Shown piece after piece: positions 34,450 to 42,958 of a stretch of DNA of 64,000 bases. Source of the stretch: Microbacterium sp. LCT-H2 (lineage in GTDB: Bacteria > Actinomycetota > Actinomycetes > Actinomycetales > Microbacteriaceae). The position numbers were made by a program, and so were the translations under genes. The notes beneath the pieces are model-generated. The model did no database searches. It was not told where the DNA came from and saw only the letters and a list, made by a program, of their open reading frames with translations. Numbering within the stretch: the stretch's first letter is position 1; each line of letters opens with the position of its first letter. The stretch spans positions 31,550 through 95,549 of the forward strand of contig NZ_MODW01000008.1 in the NCBI RefSeq assembly GCF_001866135.1, written 5' to 3'.

Positions 34450-34685
34450 GCGCAGAATTTTTCGAAGAAAGTTTTGTCCCCCAAATGGCGGACAAGGGGA
34501 TTAAGGGATATTCTGCTCTTCGTAGCGGGGGCTACCGGCTGAATCTCTGGGGGATCAGCCGTAGAGACAGCGAGACTTCGCCGCCTCCCCAACCGTCCGG
34601 GTAGGACGGTGAGCCCTCTCGGCAGCACCGGGTTGGGGCGGTCCCGTCGAGAGGGCATACCCCGCGGCTAGCCGCCGTCCCGCCG
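34450..34685 (+). ncRNA. Candidate structured RNA with two pseudoknots
   Basis: This 390-nt gap between genes holds unusually dense complementarity. An AT-rich stretch (34455-34475) and a dyad TTGTCC/GGACAA (34474-34479 / 34490-34495) precede it. Helices on the plus strand: GTAGC/GCTAC (34522-34526 / 34531-34535); CGGCTGA/TCAGCCG (34536-34542 / 34555-34561), whose loop TCTCT (34544-34548) can pair with AGAGA (34563-34567) as an H-type pseudoknot; GCGA/TCGC (34570-34573 / 34578-34581). CCCCAACC/GGTTGGGG (34587-34594 / 34631-34638) is interleaved with GCCCTCTCG/CGAGAGGGC (34613-34621 / 34648-34656), a second pseudoknot. No known class was matched. Strand is assumed. Confidence 0.45.
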
Positions 34686-34791
34686 AGCGTCAACCCCGGC
34701 GAGGGCGTGCACCGCTCGGGCTACGGTCGTTCGTCATGACGCCTCTCCCCTGTCTCGACCGCCGCCCCGGTGCACCTGCCGCCGGAGGCCG

Positions 34792-35007
34792 TCAGCCGTC
34801 GGTGGGCTCGTCGAGGCCGTCCTCATCCAGCTGCACTTCGATGCGCTGCTCCGCGGCGTCCGCGGGGTCCGCCTCGATGGGATGCGGCTCCGGTGCCGAG
34901 GGGGTCGGAACTTCCGGGTCCTCGGGAACCTCCTCCGCAAGGCGCTCCTGCTCCTGCAGGTCCGCCTCGGGCTTCACATCGTCGATCGGATGGTCATTGA
35001 GAGACAT
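34792..35007 (-). CDS. Small acidic protein of unknown function
   Basis: 71-residue, strongly acidic, proline-rich protein (MSLNDHPIDDVKPEADLQEQERLAEEVPED...). It has no hydrophobic core and is probably disordered. The ATG has an excellent ribosome site (AGGAGGAG seven nt upstream), which is the main support for coding. Similar small acidic proteins occur at 39041-39358 in this region. The longer frame to 35208 is not used because the strong site marks the start. Confidence 0.65.
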   Translation of the reverse strand: MSLNDHPIDDVKPEADLQEQERLAEEVPEDPEVPTPSAPEPHPIEADPADAAEQRIEVQLDEDGLDEPTDG

Positions 35008-35091
35008 GGCTTCTCCTCCTTCGGTGTGGACGAGTCCAGCCTGCCGACGCCGAACGGCAGCGGCAAGGGGCTTGACCCGACGGAGGCGGCC

Positions 35092-35955
35092 ATGACGCGG
35101 CAGAGCAAGCAGGGCCGGGTACGCATCGGCGTCTCCGGGTGGCGGTACGCCCGGTGGCGCGGCGACTTCTACCCGCGCGGCCTGCCGCAGCGTCGAGAGC
35201 TCGAGCACATCGGATCGCAGTTCCCCACCGTCGAACTCAACGGCTCGTTCTACTCTCTGCAGCGGCCCGAGAGCTACCGCCGGTGGGCGGCGAGCGTTCC
35301 CGACGACTTCGTGTTCGCGGTCAAGGGCTCACGCTACGTCAGCCACATGCTGCGGCTGCGCAACGTCGAACAGGCGCTGGCCAACTTCTTCGCCTCGGGC
35401 GTCCTCGCCCTCGGTCCCCGCCTCGGACCGATCCTCTGGCAGCTCCCCGCGAGGCAGCATTTCGACGCGGAGCTCGTGGAGGCGTTCCTCGACGCCCTTC
35501 CGCAGACGACGGCGGAGGCCCTCTCCCTCGCCCGGCGGCACGACGAGCGGCTGCAGGACCGGGCGTGGCTGGAGATCGATGCCGACCGCCCGCTCCGCTT
35601 CGCCCTCGAACCGCGTTCAGATTCCTTCGCCGACCCCTCGAGCCTGAGGCTCCTGCAGCATCACGGGACTTCCCTCGTCATCGCCGACACCGCCGGGACG
35701 TGGCCGCGGTTCGACGCCCTCACCGCCGACTTCGTCTACGTCCGCCTCCACGGCGCGCAGATGCTCTACCACAGCGCCTACACCGAGGCGGAGCTGCGGG
35801 AGTGGGCGAGGCTCATCCGCGGGTGGGCCGACGGGACCGGCGCCGACGACGGGACACCGCGCGACGTCTTCGTGTACTTCGACAACGACGCCCGCGGGCA
35901 CGCACCCCACGACGCCCTGGCCTTGAGCGCCCTCGTGGCGGACACGCTCTCCTGA
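35092..35955 (+). CDS. DUF72 domain-containing protein
   Basis: 287-residue protein of the DUF72 (YecE) family, a TIM-barrel-like fold of unknown activity. The N-terminus RIGVSGWRYARWRGDFYPRG, the TVELNGSFYSLQRPESYRRWA motif, PDDFVFAVKGSRYVSHM and the C-terminal VYVRLHGAQMLYHSAY plus FVYFDNDARGHAPHDAL are hallmarks. The ATG at 35092 has CGGAGG six nt upstream; an earlier in-frame start at 34882 runs antisense to the small acidic gene. It is convergent with the FMN reductase, with 20 nt between. Confidence 0.9.
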   Translation: MTRQSKQGRVRIGVSGWRYARWRGDFYPRGLPQRRELEHIGSQFPTVELNGSFYSLQRPESYRRWAASVPDDFVFAVKGSRYVSHMLRLRNVEQALANFFASGVLALGPRLGPILWQLPARQHFDAELVEAFLDALPQTTAEALSLARRHDERLQDRAWLEIDADRPLRFALEPRSDSFADPSSLRLLQHHGTSLVIADTAGTWPRFDALTADFVYVRLHGAQMLYHSAYTEAELREWARLIRGWADGTGADDGTPRDVFVYFDNDARGHAPHDALALSALVADTLS

Positions 35956-35975
35956 CGCGGCGAGCGCGGCGGCGG

Positions 35976-36557
35976 CTACCGGTCGCCGACGTGACCCGGA
36001 GCGGTGAGCGACAGCACCCGCTCGACGAACGCCGCGTACTCCTCCATGTAGTGCGCGAGGAACTTCTCGGTGTCGGCGTCGTACACCTGCCCGTCGGTGC
36101 CGAACACCTCGGGTCGGAACGTGATGTACGCCTCCGGGGCGTTCAGCTGGGGCGCATTGAGGAAGCTCAGCACGCTCCGCATCGACGACTGCATGACCGC
36201 GGTGCCGATCGCTCCGGTCGAGGCGCCGATGATGCCGGTGGGCTTGCGTGCGAACGAGTTGTGCCCCCAGGGTCGCGAGCCCCAGTCGATGGCGTTCTTC
36301 AACGCCCCGGGGATGGAGCGGTTGTACTCCGGAGACACGAGCAGCAGCCCGTCCGCGCCCTCGATCGCGCTCTTGAACGCGGTGACCGCAGCGATCGGTT
36401 CGAGTTCGTCGTCGCGGTTGTAGAGGGGGAGGTCGCGGATCGGGATCTCCACGAGCTCCAGGTCCGGCGGAGCCAGCCGCACGAGCGCCGTGGCCAGGAC
36501 GCGGTTGATCGAGTCCGATGCGAGGCTGCCGATGAGGTAGCCGATCCGATGGGTCAT
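35976..36557 (-). CDS. NADPH-dependent FMN reductase
   Basis: 193-residue flavodoxin-like oxidoreductase. It begins MTHRIGYLIGSLASDSINRVLA with the phosphate-binding loop (GSLASDSINR), and has the SPEYNRSIPGALKNAIDW motif typical of NAD(P)H:FMN/quinone reductases (YieF/ChrR type) plus GIIGASTGAIGTAVM. It probably reduces quinones or free flavin. It is divergent from helR, and the 127-nt gap between the two starts contains the rifamycin-associated element, so both could respond to the same signal. Confidence 0.92.
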   Translation of the reverse strand: MTHRIGYLIGSLASDSINRVLATALVRLAPPDLELVEIPIRDLPLYNRDDELEPIAAVTAFKSAIEGADGLLLVSPEYNRSIPGALKNAIDWGSRPWGHNSFARKPTGIIGASTGAIGTAVMQSSMRSVLSFLNAPQLNAPEAYITFRPEVFGTDGQVYDADTEKFLAHYMEEYAAFVERVLSLTAPGHVGDR

Positions 36558-36604
36558 GGTGAGGTCCCCTCGTCTCCCTGCATCTCCAGGATATCGCCGG
36601 GGTG

Positions 36605-36623
36605 GGGGCTTGCCACAAGGCCC
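36605..36623 (+). promoter_or_regulatory. Rifamycin-associated element (RAE) upstream of helR
   Basis: GGGGCTTGCCACAAGGCCC matches the described actinobacterial RAE (GGGGCTTGCGGCAAGGCCC) at 17 of 19 positions and keeps the inverted repeat, extended by one G/C on each side. TTGCCA within it (36610-36615) can act as -35 for CAGAAT (36635-36640), 19 nt downstream. RAEs precede rifampin-inducible genes such as helR, arr and rph in actinobacteria. Confidence 0.85.
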
Positions 36624-36684
36624 CCCTCGAGAGGCAGAATCGACGACTCGCGTGCCCCGCATGCCCTCGCGAAGGAGACCTCCG

Positions 36685-38814
36685 GTGCTCGACCCCTTTG
36701 ACCTGTCCGCCGACCATGCGGCGAAGTCCGCAGACGACCTCATCGCCGCCGACCGCGTCCACCTCCGACGGCTCGGCGTCGCCCTCTCCCGGGAACGCGA
36801 CGCCCTGACCGCTCGTCTCGCCCTCGTGCGCCGGCAGGCCGCGGACGCGGGCGTCACGGCGGTCGATCGCGACCTGGAGATCCGCCGCCTCAGCGCGACG
36901 CTGCGCCTGCGGGAGCGCTACGGCATCGACATGTGCCTGGGCCGGATGACCCCCGCGGCCGGACCGCCGGTGTACATCGGTCGCGCCGGGGTGTCCGATG
37001 CGGACGGCACCCGCCTGCTCGTCGACTGGCGGGCTCGGGCTGCGGAACCGTACTTCGCCGCGACCTGGGAAGACCCCCGGGGCCTCCTCTCCCGGCGACG
37101 GTACCGGTGGAAAGGTGGCAGGATCACGGACTACTGGGACGAGGCCCTGTCGCCGGAGGGCCTCGACGGCGCCGCCTCCCTCGACGACCAGTCGGCTTTT
37201 CTCGCCAGCCTCGACGCCCACCGGACCGGGCGGATGCGCGACGTGCTGGCGACCATCCAGGCGGATCAGGACGCCATCGTGCGAGCGCCTTCGCCCGGTG
37301 CGCTCGTCGTCGACGGCGGCCCGGGCACCGGCAAGACGGTGGTCGCGCTGCATCGCGCCGCGCACCTCCTGTACGCCGAGCCGCGGCTGACGAACGGAGC
37401 CGGCGGCATGCTCCTCGTGGGGCCGAACCCGCAGTACCTCGGCTACGTGGAGGATGTGCTGCCGAGCCTCGGCGAGGACACGGTGAGATTGTGCACCCTG
37501 CGCGACCTCACTCCCGAAGGCGCGGGCGCCATCCCGGAGGCGGATCCCCGGGTGGCTGAGATCAAGCAGCGCCTCGACCCGGAGCAGGTGATCCCCGCGG
37601 CGATCTCGGCGCTGACCCGGCCGCCGACGCACGCTCTCCGCCTCGAGACACCGTGGGCCGATCTCTGGGTGAGCCGCGAGGACTGGGCCGACCTGTTCGC
37701 CACAGCGGATCCGGCGTCGCCGCACAACGAAGCGCGCGACGAGGTCTGGGAGGAGGTGCTGGAGATGCTCGTGGACCAGGTCCGCGACGCGGAGGTCTCC
37801 GAGTCCTCGATCCGCCGGTGGCTGCGGCAGGACGACGAACTCACGGCGACCTTCCGGCGGGCCTGGCCGCTGTTGGCACCGGAGGCGGTGGTCGCCGCGC
37901 TCTGGGCATCCCCGACGCTGCTCGAGCAGTGCGCGCCCGACCTCACGGCCGACGAGCGCGCTCTGCTGAGCCGAGCAGAAGGGGCACCCTGGACGGACGC
38001 GGACCTTCCCCTGCTCGACGCAGCGCACCGCCGGATCGGCGACCCCGAAGCCGTCCGAGAGCAGCACCGGCGACACGTGGCAGCCGCCGCGGCCGAGGAA
38101 CAGATGTCCGCGGTCGTCGACCACCTCATCGAAAGCGATGACAGCGAGATGAAGGTGATGTCGATCCTGCGCGGCGAAGATGCGCGGAACGTGCTCGCGG
38201 GAGCGGACGCACCTCCCCCGCTCCCGCCGGATGAGCTCGCAGGCCCCTTCGGACACATCGTCGTCGATGAGGCGCAGGAGCTCACCGATGCGCAGTGGCG
38301 AACGCTGATCGCGCGGTGCCCCTCTCGCAGCTTCACCGTCGTGGGCGACAGGGCCCAGGCACGGAGGGCCTTCCCGGAGTCCTGGGCGGATCGCCTCGAA
38401 CGCCTCGGCCTGCGGAACGTGCGGATCGCCTCGCTCCGGGTCAACTACCGCACGCCGGCCGAGGTGATGGCGCTGGCCGCACCGACCATCCGCCAAGCGC
38501 TGCCCGACGCCAATGTCCCGACGTCCGTGCGGGAGAGCGGCATCCCGGTCCGGCACGGCACGGTGGCCGAGCGCGACGCGGTGCTGGAGGCGTGGCTCGC
38601 GGCGAACCCGGAGGGAGTCGCTGCAGTCATCGGCGACCCCACCTTCGCGCCGAGTCCGCGGGTCAGGGTACTGACACCGGAGGAGGCCAAAGGACTGGAG
38701 TTCGACCTCGTGATCCTCGTGCGCCCGGAGGCATTCGGCTCCGGGCGCACGGGGGCGGTCGACCGCTATGTGGCGATGACCCGCACGACGCGCGAACTCG
38801 TCATCATGCGCTGA
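36685..38814 (+). CDS. helR: HelR-type RNA polymerase recycling ATPase (HelD family)
   Basis: 709-residue superfamily 1 ATPase related to UvrD/HelD. HelR removes stalled or rifampin-bound RNA polymerase from DNA and gives rifampin tolerance in Streptomyces and mycobacteria. The N-terminal coiled-coil region (about 5-85, HLRRLGVALSRERDALTARLALVRRQ) is the part that enters the polymerase secondary channel in the family. Walker A GGPGTGKTVVALH lies near 210-220, DEAQ near 528, motif IV-like NYRTPAEVM, then GLEFDLVILVRPE and RYVAMTRTTREL. The GTG at 36685 is chosen because GAAGGAG sits 7 nt upstream; ATG 36661 is possible. The RAE at 36605 strongly supports the HelR assignment. Confidence 0.9.
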   Translation: MLDPFDLSADHAAKSADDLIAADRVHLRRLGVALSRERDALTARLALVRRQAADAGVTAVDRDLEIRRLSATLRLRERYGIDMCLGRMTPAAGPPVYIGRAGVSDADGTRLLVDWRARAAEPYFAATWEDPRGLLSRRRYRWKGGRITDYWDEALSPEGLDGAASLDDQSAFLASLDAHRTGRMRDVLATIQADQDAIVRAPSPGALVVDGGPGTGKTVVALHRAAHLLYAEPRLTNGAGGMLLVGPNPQYLGYVEDVLPSLGEDTVRLCTLRDLTPEGAGAIPEADPRVAEIKQRLDPEQVIPAAISALTRPPTHALRLETPWADLWVSREDWADLFATADPASPHNEARDEVWEEVLEMLVDQVRDAEVSESSIRRWLRQDDELTATFRRAWPLLAPEAVVAALWASPTLLEQCAPDLTADERALLSRAEGAPWTDADLPLLDAAHRRIGDPEAVREQHRRHVAAAAAEEQMSAVVDHLIESDDSEMKVMSILRGEDARNVLAGADAPPPLPPDELAGPFGHIVVDEAQELTDAQWRTLIARCPSRSFTVVGDRAQARRAFPESWADRLERLGLRNVRIASLRVNYRTPAEVMALAAPTIRQALPDANVPTSVRESGIPVRHGTVAERDAVLEAWLAANPEGVAAVIGDPTFAPSPRVRVLTPEEAKGLEFDLVILVRPEAFGSGRTGAVDRYVAMTRTTRELVIMR

Positions 38815-38828
38815 GCAACCGTGGTGCT

Positions 38829-39041
38829 TCAGACGTCGCTCGGGTCGCCGCCGTCGGTGATGGTGCCGGTCGGCTCGCTCTCCTCGATCTCATGGCGGGC
38901 ACCGCGCTCGGAAGCCAGTGCTTCCCCCTCCTCGATCGCCTCGTCACGGCTGGTGTAGCTGCGGGAGAGCTCCGGCGCGCCCTCCACCTCGTTGACCCAC
39001 TGGCCGTTCTTCGAGCGGGTGACGATCGTCGTGATGGCCAT
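38829..39041 (-). CDS. DUF2188-like small protein
   Basis: 70-residue protein MAITTIVTRSKNGQWVNEVEGAPELSRSYTSRDEAIEEGEALASERGARHEIEE..., matching the DUF2188 pattern: an N-terminal beta hairpin with NGQW, a central SRDEAI.EG..LA helix and a short C-terminal strand. The C-terminus is acidic. Its ATG overlaps the stop of the upstream acidic gene by 1 nt, so the pair is co-translated. Function unknown. Confidence 0.8.
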   Translation of the reverse strand: MAITTIVTRSKNGQWVNEVEGAPELSRSYTSRDEAIEEGEALASERGARHEIEESEPTGTITDGGDPSDV

Positions 39042-39358
39042 CAGACGTCCCCCGGCCCCAGGTCGCCCTGGCCTTCCTCGCCGAGGTCGGCGAGGACCGG
39101 GTCCTCCCCCTGGCTCTCTGGCTGCGGGGTGGAGCCCGGCAGGTCCTCCGCCGGCACCTCATCGTCGGGACCGGGGATCTCGTCGGGATCACGGCTGGTG
39201 GCGGTCTGCGCCGCCAGATCTTCCGGTGCCGCACCGTCGTCGAGGGCTTCTGTGCGTTCCCATTCCGCCTGCGCGGGATCGTTCCTCGGGTCAGCCTCGG
39301 TGGTCGCGTCGCCGTCGCGCAGCGGCTGACCGCCGACGTCGTCGGGTGTCGATTCCAT
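39041..39358 (-). CDS. Acidic low-complexity protein of unknown function
   Basis: 105-residue protein rich in Asp, Glu, Pro and Gly (MESTPDDVGGQPLRDGDATTEADPRNDPAQ...), without a predicted fold. The ATG has GGAGGAGAC just upstream. It shares a one-nt overlap with the DUF2188-like gene. Comparable acidic small proteins accompany DUF2188 genes in some actinobacteria, but I cannot name a function. Confidence 0.65.
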   Translation of the reverse strand: MESTPDDVGGQPLRDGDATTEADPRNDPAQAEWERTEALDDGAAPEDLAAQTATSRDPDEIPGPDDEVPAEDLPGSTPQPESQGEDPVLADLGEEGQGDLGPGDV

Positions 39359-39473
39359 GTCTCCTCCTTCGATCGGGCTGCCCCCCAGTCTCCCGGCTGG
39401 AACCGGAGTGGCCGAGGGGCTTGAGGAGACCTCGCCGAGCCGCTAGGTTCCGGGACTCCGCGAGGAGCGGGCG

Positions 39474-39827
39474 TCAGGACTCCGCCGAGTCGATGAGCTC
39501 GAGGACCTTGCGCAGCTCGTCCCGGATCTCCGCGTGGTCGTACTGACCGGCGCGGCTCTCCCCCGAGATCACGCCGGAACGACGCACCTTCCGGAAGTCG
39601 CCGAACGGAAAGCTGTACGCCTTCTTCGTCTCGGGGTTCTCGCTCTTGTCGATGCCGAGGTGCCAGTGGGCGAACTCCGTCCACCCGTGCTCGTCGATGA
39701 AGCGGTTCTCGTCCTCCGCGCTGGGCGCCGCCTCGGACCAGTCGTCGCGCTCGTCCCGCACGACCTTGCCGTCGCGGACGAGGGAGCGCGCGAGCTTCAG
39801 CGCCGGTCGGTTCAGTTCAATAGCCAT
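39474..39827 (-). CDS. Conserved hypothetical actinobacterial protein
   Basis: 117-residue soluble protein starting MAIELNRPALKLARSLVRDGKVVRDERDDW. The central part (RFIDEHGWTEFAHWHLGIDKSENPETKKAYSFPFGDF) and RRSGVISGESRAGQYDH are shared by a family seen in many high-GC actinobacteria. It is rich in Arg, Glu and aromatic residues. The ATG at 39827 is set by homology; longer frames extend antisense into the CPBP gene. The 224 nt upstream, up to 40052, contain no gene and are AT-richer than the flanks. Confidence 0.78.
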   Translation of the reverse strand: MAIELNRPALKLARSLVRDGKVVRDERDDWSEAAPSAEDENRFIDEHGWTEFAHWHLGIDKSENPETKKAYSFPFGDFRKVRRSGVISGESRAGQYDHAEIRDELRKVLELIDSAES

Positions 39828-40051
39828 GACTCCGACGTTAGGACGCGAAGCCGGGGTGTCGTACCCCCTTGACGGGACGTGACGAAGGCCCGGAGATTCT
39901 TGCGAGCACTTGGGGGTTGGGAAGCGACGACGCCCCCCGGCAACTCGTGAACAGCGGAACATGGGCTGAGCAGAAGCGTGCACACGGACGTCTCGGACGA
40001 GTTCAAACCAACACCGAGCAGCGAGTATACGTATCTCGGAGGGCCGCGCTT

Positions 40052-40981
40052 CTATTTTGCGCTGCCGCCGACGGTGGCTGGGCGCGTGCCCCGCGAGCGG
40101 TTGCGCCGATAGAGCATGGAGGCGATACCGGCGAAGACAATGAGCGAGATGGCGCCGACGACGCCGCCCTCTGGCCCGAATCCCGCTCCGGTGATCCATT
40201 CCGGGGCGTTCTCGGTGGGTTCGAGGAAGATGAGGCCGGTCTTCTGGACGTTGATGCCGTCGACCTGGACGCCCCAGACGTTGCCCTCGGCCCAGTTCCA
40301 GCCACCGTGGATGCCGATGATGAGCCACAGGGAGTTCTGCCAGAGGACGATGAAGGCCGCGAAGATGGCATACATCATGATGGTGGTGAACCCGAGCGGC
40401 TTGGTCAGGACGCCATGCATGAGCGTGAACAGCAGCGCGGGGAGGACGACGGCTAGCCATCCGGGCATCTGCAGGCCGGAGCTCTGCATCAGGAAGCCGC
40501 GGATGAGGATCTCCTCGTTGCCGCCCTGCACCACGTGGGTGAGCACGAGCACCAGGACGAGCAACAGTGCCGCGGTGCCGCTGGTGGTGCCGGCAGGAGC
40601 GTCGATCAGTCGGTAGTTGCCTGTGGCCCACAGCAGCAGGATCGGCACGGTGATCATCAGTGCGCCGATCGGGATCCCGAGGAGGAGCAGAAGGACGCCA
40701 CGTCCGGGGCGCCTGAATCCCATGGTCTTGATGTGGCGGCGCTCGAACAGGACCACCCAGAGGATGATGAGCGCGGTAGGGACGAGGCCGGCCGGGATTT
40801 CCAGCCACTGCGCTTCAGGCGAGCCGGGTTCGGGGTGCAACGTCAGCTCGAACACGCCCATGAGGCCGAACTGGACGATAAAGATCATCCCGATCAACAC
40901 GAGCGGGTACGCGATCCACCAGCGGGTGACCCGCTTGCCTGTGGCGGCGTCTTGGATGAACGGGGTGTCGCGGATCGACAT
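40052..40981 (-). CDS. CPBP family intramembrane glutamic endopeptidase (copy 1)
   Basis: 309-residue polytopic membrane protein of the CPBP/Abi family (CAAX-protease-like). Motif 1 is GGNEEILIRGF (EExxxR), motif 2 FTLMHGV, motif 3 IGIHGGWNWAEGN (HxxxN). About eight membrane segments are expected. The N-terminus FIQDAATGKRVTRWWIAYPL is almost the same as in copy 3 (41823-42752), which has the same length, so the two are tandem paralogues. AGAAGGAG precedes the ATG. Members process peptides or modify signals, and some act in bacteriocin immunity; substrate here unknown. Confidence 0.88.
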   Translation of the reverse strand: MSIRDTPFIQDAATGKRVTRWWIAYPLVLIGMIFIVQFGLMGVFELTLHPEPGSPEAQWLEIPAGLVPTALIILWVVLFERRHIKTMGFRRPGRGVLLLLLGIPIGALMITVPILLLWATGNYRLIDAPAGTTSGTAALLLVLVLVLTHVVQGGNEEILIRGFLMQSSGLQMPGWLAVVLPALLFTLMHGVLTKPLGFTTIMMYAIFAAFIVLWQNSLWLIIGIHGGWNWAEGNVWGVQVDGINVQKTGLIFLEPTENAPEWITGAGFGPEGGVVGAISLIVFAGIASMLYRRNRSRGTRPATVGGSAK

Positions 40982-41002
40982 CGGACTCCTTCTGTACGGA
41001 TG

Positions 41003-41785
41003 TCAGGCGGCTACGGTCGGCTTGGGGTGCTTGAGGGGATCAGGGGCGAAAGTGAGCGTGCGGATGCTGCCGTCCTTCCACACGAGCTTCAGGTAGAGGA
41101 ACACCAGGGCGATGATCACGAGTCGTGCGAGCATGCCGGGCACGCCCGCTTCGGGGCCGTAGGCACCCCCGTTCAGCACCTCGCCCCCTTCGACCGAGGT
41201 CGAGGTCACCCATCCAGGCCAGCGCGTCGTGCCACTGACGGGGAACCCCCACAGCGCTTGGCTGAGATTCCACGAGATGTGCAGGAACAGGGGAAGCCAG
41301 ATCGCCCGGGTGCCGAGGTACGCGATCCCATAGATGACGCCACCCAGGGCCGTGCCGAAAGCGCCGATGAGGGTGGCGTTGTCGTTGGTGAGATGCACCG
41401 CGCCGAAGATCACCGCGACGATGGCGACAGCGATCCACCGCCCGGCGGAGAGGCGCCGCAGGAGGATCACAAGGGCCGTGAGCAGCAACACCCGGAACAG
41501 GACTTCCTCGAACACCGCGAAGAAGATGATCTCGCCCACCGCTCCACCCAGCCCCGACCAGTCCTCCGCCCCAGCGCCCACGCGGATGGCGCCGAGCGCC
41601 CATTCGACGAGGAACACCAGACCGATCACCAGAAGCGGGATGGCCAGACCGACCAGAATCTCCGGCACCGTCCACCGGCTGACGGTAAATCCGAGGCTCC
41701 GACCGATGGGACGACGGTTGCGGGCCAACCACACGATCGCGAAGATCCCGAAGGCCGCCGCTACGCCCATGACGGCGAATTCCAT
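41003..41785 (-). CDS. CPBP family intramembrane glutamic endopeptidase (copy 2, divergent)
   Basis: 260-residue CPBP protease of a different subtype from its two neighbours: it starts with membrane segments directly (MEFAVMGVAAAFGIFAIVWL) and lacks the FIQDAATGKR leader. Motif 1 is AVFEEVLFRVLLL, motif 2 FGAVHLTND, motif 3 LFLHISWNLSQAL. It lies 21 nt after copy 1's start and 37 nt from copy 3's end, so the three are probably one transcript. The start at 41785 was preferred over the track-length form from 41869, which is Arg-rich and antisense-like. Confidence 0.85.
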   Translation of the reverse strand: MEFAVMGVAAAFGIFAIVWLARNRRPIGRSLGFTVSRWTVPEILVGLAIPLLVIGLVFLVEWALGAIRVGAGAEDWSGLGGAVGEIIFFAVFEEVLFRVLLLTALVILLRRLSAGRWIAVAIVAVIFGAVHLTNDNATLIGAFGTALGGVIYGIAYLGTRAIWLPLFLHISWNLSQALWGFPVSGTTRWPGWVTSTSVEGGEVLNGGAYGPEAGVPGMLARLVIIALVFLYLKLVWKDGSIRTLTFAPDPLKHPKPTVAA

Positions 41786-41822
41786 CAGACGACCCCTCCG
41801 TGCCGTGCCCGAGTTCGCGCGC

Positions 41823-42752
41823 TCATGCCGACACCGAGGTCGCGGTGACCTGTGCGGAGCGAGCCGCATCCCACCGCCGGTAGACGATGAACGACACCGC
41901 GGCCGCGATGATCAGCACGATCACCGCCGGCAGGCTCGCCTCGGTACCGAAGTCCCCGCCGGTGAGCCAGTCCGGGGCGCCCGGGGCCGGCTCGAGAAAG
42001 ATCGCGGAGGTGGTCAGCGGGGGCAGCCCCGACACCGGAACTCCGAAGATGTTGCCCATCGTGAAGTTCCAGCCGGCGTGGATGCCGATCACGAGCCAAA
42101 GCGCGCCGGTGCGCAGCACGAGGAACGAGGCCATCAACGCGAACAGAAAGATCATCGCGAACGGCAGCGGGTGGATGAGCACGCCGTGGATCAGCGTGAA
42201 CAGCAGTGCGGGAAGCAGCACCGCCAACCACCCGGGAAACTTCAGGCCACCGTTCTGCAGCAGGAACCCGCGCGTGAGCAGCTCCTCCGTGCCGCCCTGC
42301 ACCACGAACGTCAGAGCAAGCAGCACCAGCAGCCCCGTGGCGCTGGCACCACTGGTCGATGCGGCCGGGGCGTCCACCTGCACGTACGCCCCCGTCGCCC
42401 ACAGGAACAGGGTCGGGATGGACAGCAGGACGACCCCGGCGACGAAACCGATGAGCAGCGTGAGCAGACCCCGACCTGGCCGGCGGAAGCCGAGGGTGCG
42501 GATCCTGCGGCGCTCGAACACCACCACCCACACCAACAGGGCCAGGCCCGCGACAGCAAAGGAAATCATGTCCTGCAGCTGGGCCTCGGGGGTGCCCTTC
42601 TCCACCGGCCACGCCTGCGCGAACACCGCCAGCACGCCCGCCTGCACCCCGATGATGAGTACGAGGAACACCAAGATGTAAGCCAGCCACCAGGGCGTCA
42701 CGCGCTTTCCGGTAGCGGCATCCTGAATGAACGGCGTGGAACGTACGGACAT
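41823..42752 (-). CDS. CPBP family intramembrane glutamic endopeptidase (copy 3)
   Basis: 309-residue paralogue of copy 1. The leader SVRSTPFIQDAATGKRVTPWWLAYILV is followed by membrane segments, EExxxR in GGTEELLTRGF, FTLIHGVL and IGIHAGWNFTMGN. It is the first gene of the tandem set, with GAGGAG before the ATG. The upstream 206 nt (42753-42958) hold the probable promoter but no recognisable gene. The shared leader in copies 1 and 3 but not 2 suggests duplication followed by insertion, or an ancient triplet. Confidence 0.87.
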   Translation of the reverse strand: MSVRSTPFIQDAATGKRVTPWWLAYILVFLVLIIGVQAGVLAVFAQAWPVEKGTPEAQLQDMISFAVAGLALLVWVVVFERRRIRTLGFRRPGRGLLTLLIGFVAGVVLLSIPTLFLWATGAYVQVDAPAASTSGASATGLLVLLALTFVVQGGTEELLTRGFLLQNGGLKFPGWLAVLLPALLFTLIHGVLIHPLPFAMIFLFALMASFLVLRTGALWLVIGIHAGWNFTMGNIFGVPVSGLPPLTTSAIFLEPAPGAPDWLTGGDFGTEASLPAVIVLIIAAAVSFIVYRRWDAARSAQVTATSVSA

Positions 42753-42958
42753 CGGTCTCCTCGTATGGGGGGCGAGACAAAGATCGAGCGAAGTTCTGCT
42801 CGTCACGCTAGCGCAACGCTGAACGGGCGTACACGGTTCGACGCGACTCGGACGCCGTGACCCGCGCCGGGATCGCCCCGGCGAGTGGTCCCTCGCCGAG
42901 TCCGGAGGACCGACCGGATATGGACGAGCTCGGGCGCAAAAGGTCAGGCATCCGTCGT

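Noticed and set aside
34401..34604. 67-codon open frame (and a 39-codon ATG within it) over the structured-RNA region
   Set aside because: No ribosome site, frame crosses several strong helices, and no recognisable protein motif.
34520..34690. Identity of the structured RNA as tmRNA, RNase P, ydaO or GEMM riboswitch
   Set aside because: CGTAGCGGGGGCTACCGG resembles the 3' part of GEMM and GGCTGAATC recalls ydaO, but the remaining conserved blocks of each class are missing.
40052..42752. Complete mobile island with integrase at tRNA-Pro
   Set aside because: No integrase, relaxase or flanking repeat of the tRNA end was found in the window; only the fragment suggests past activity.
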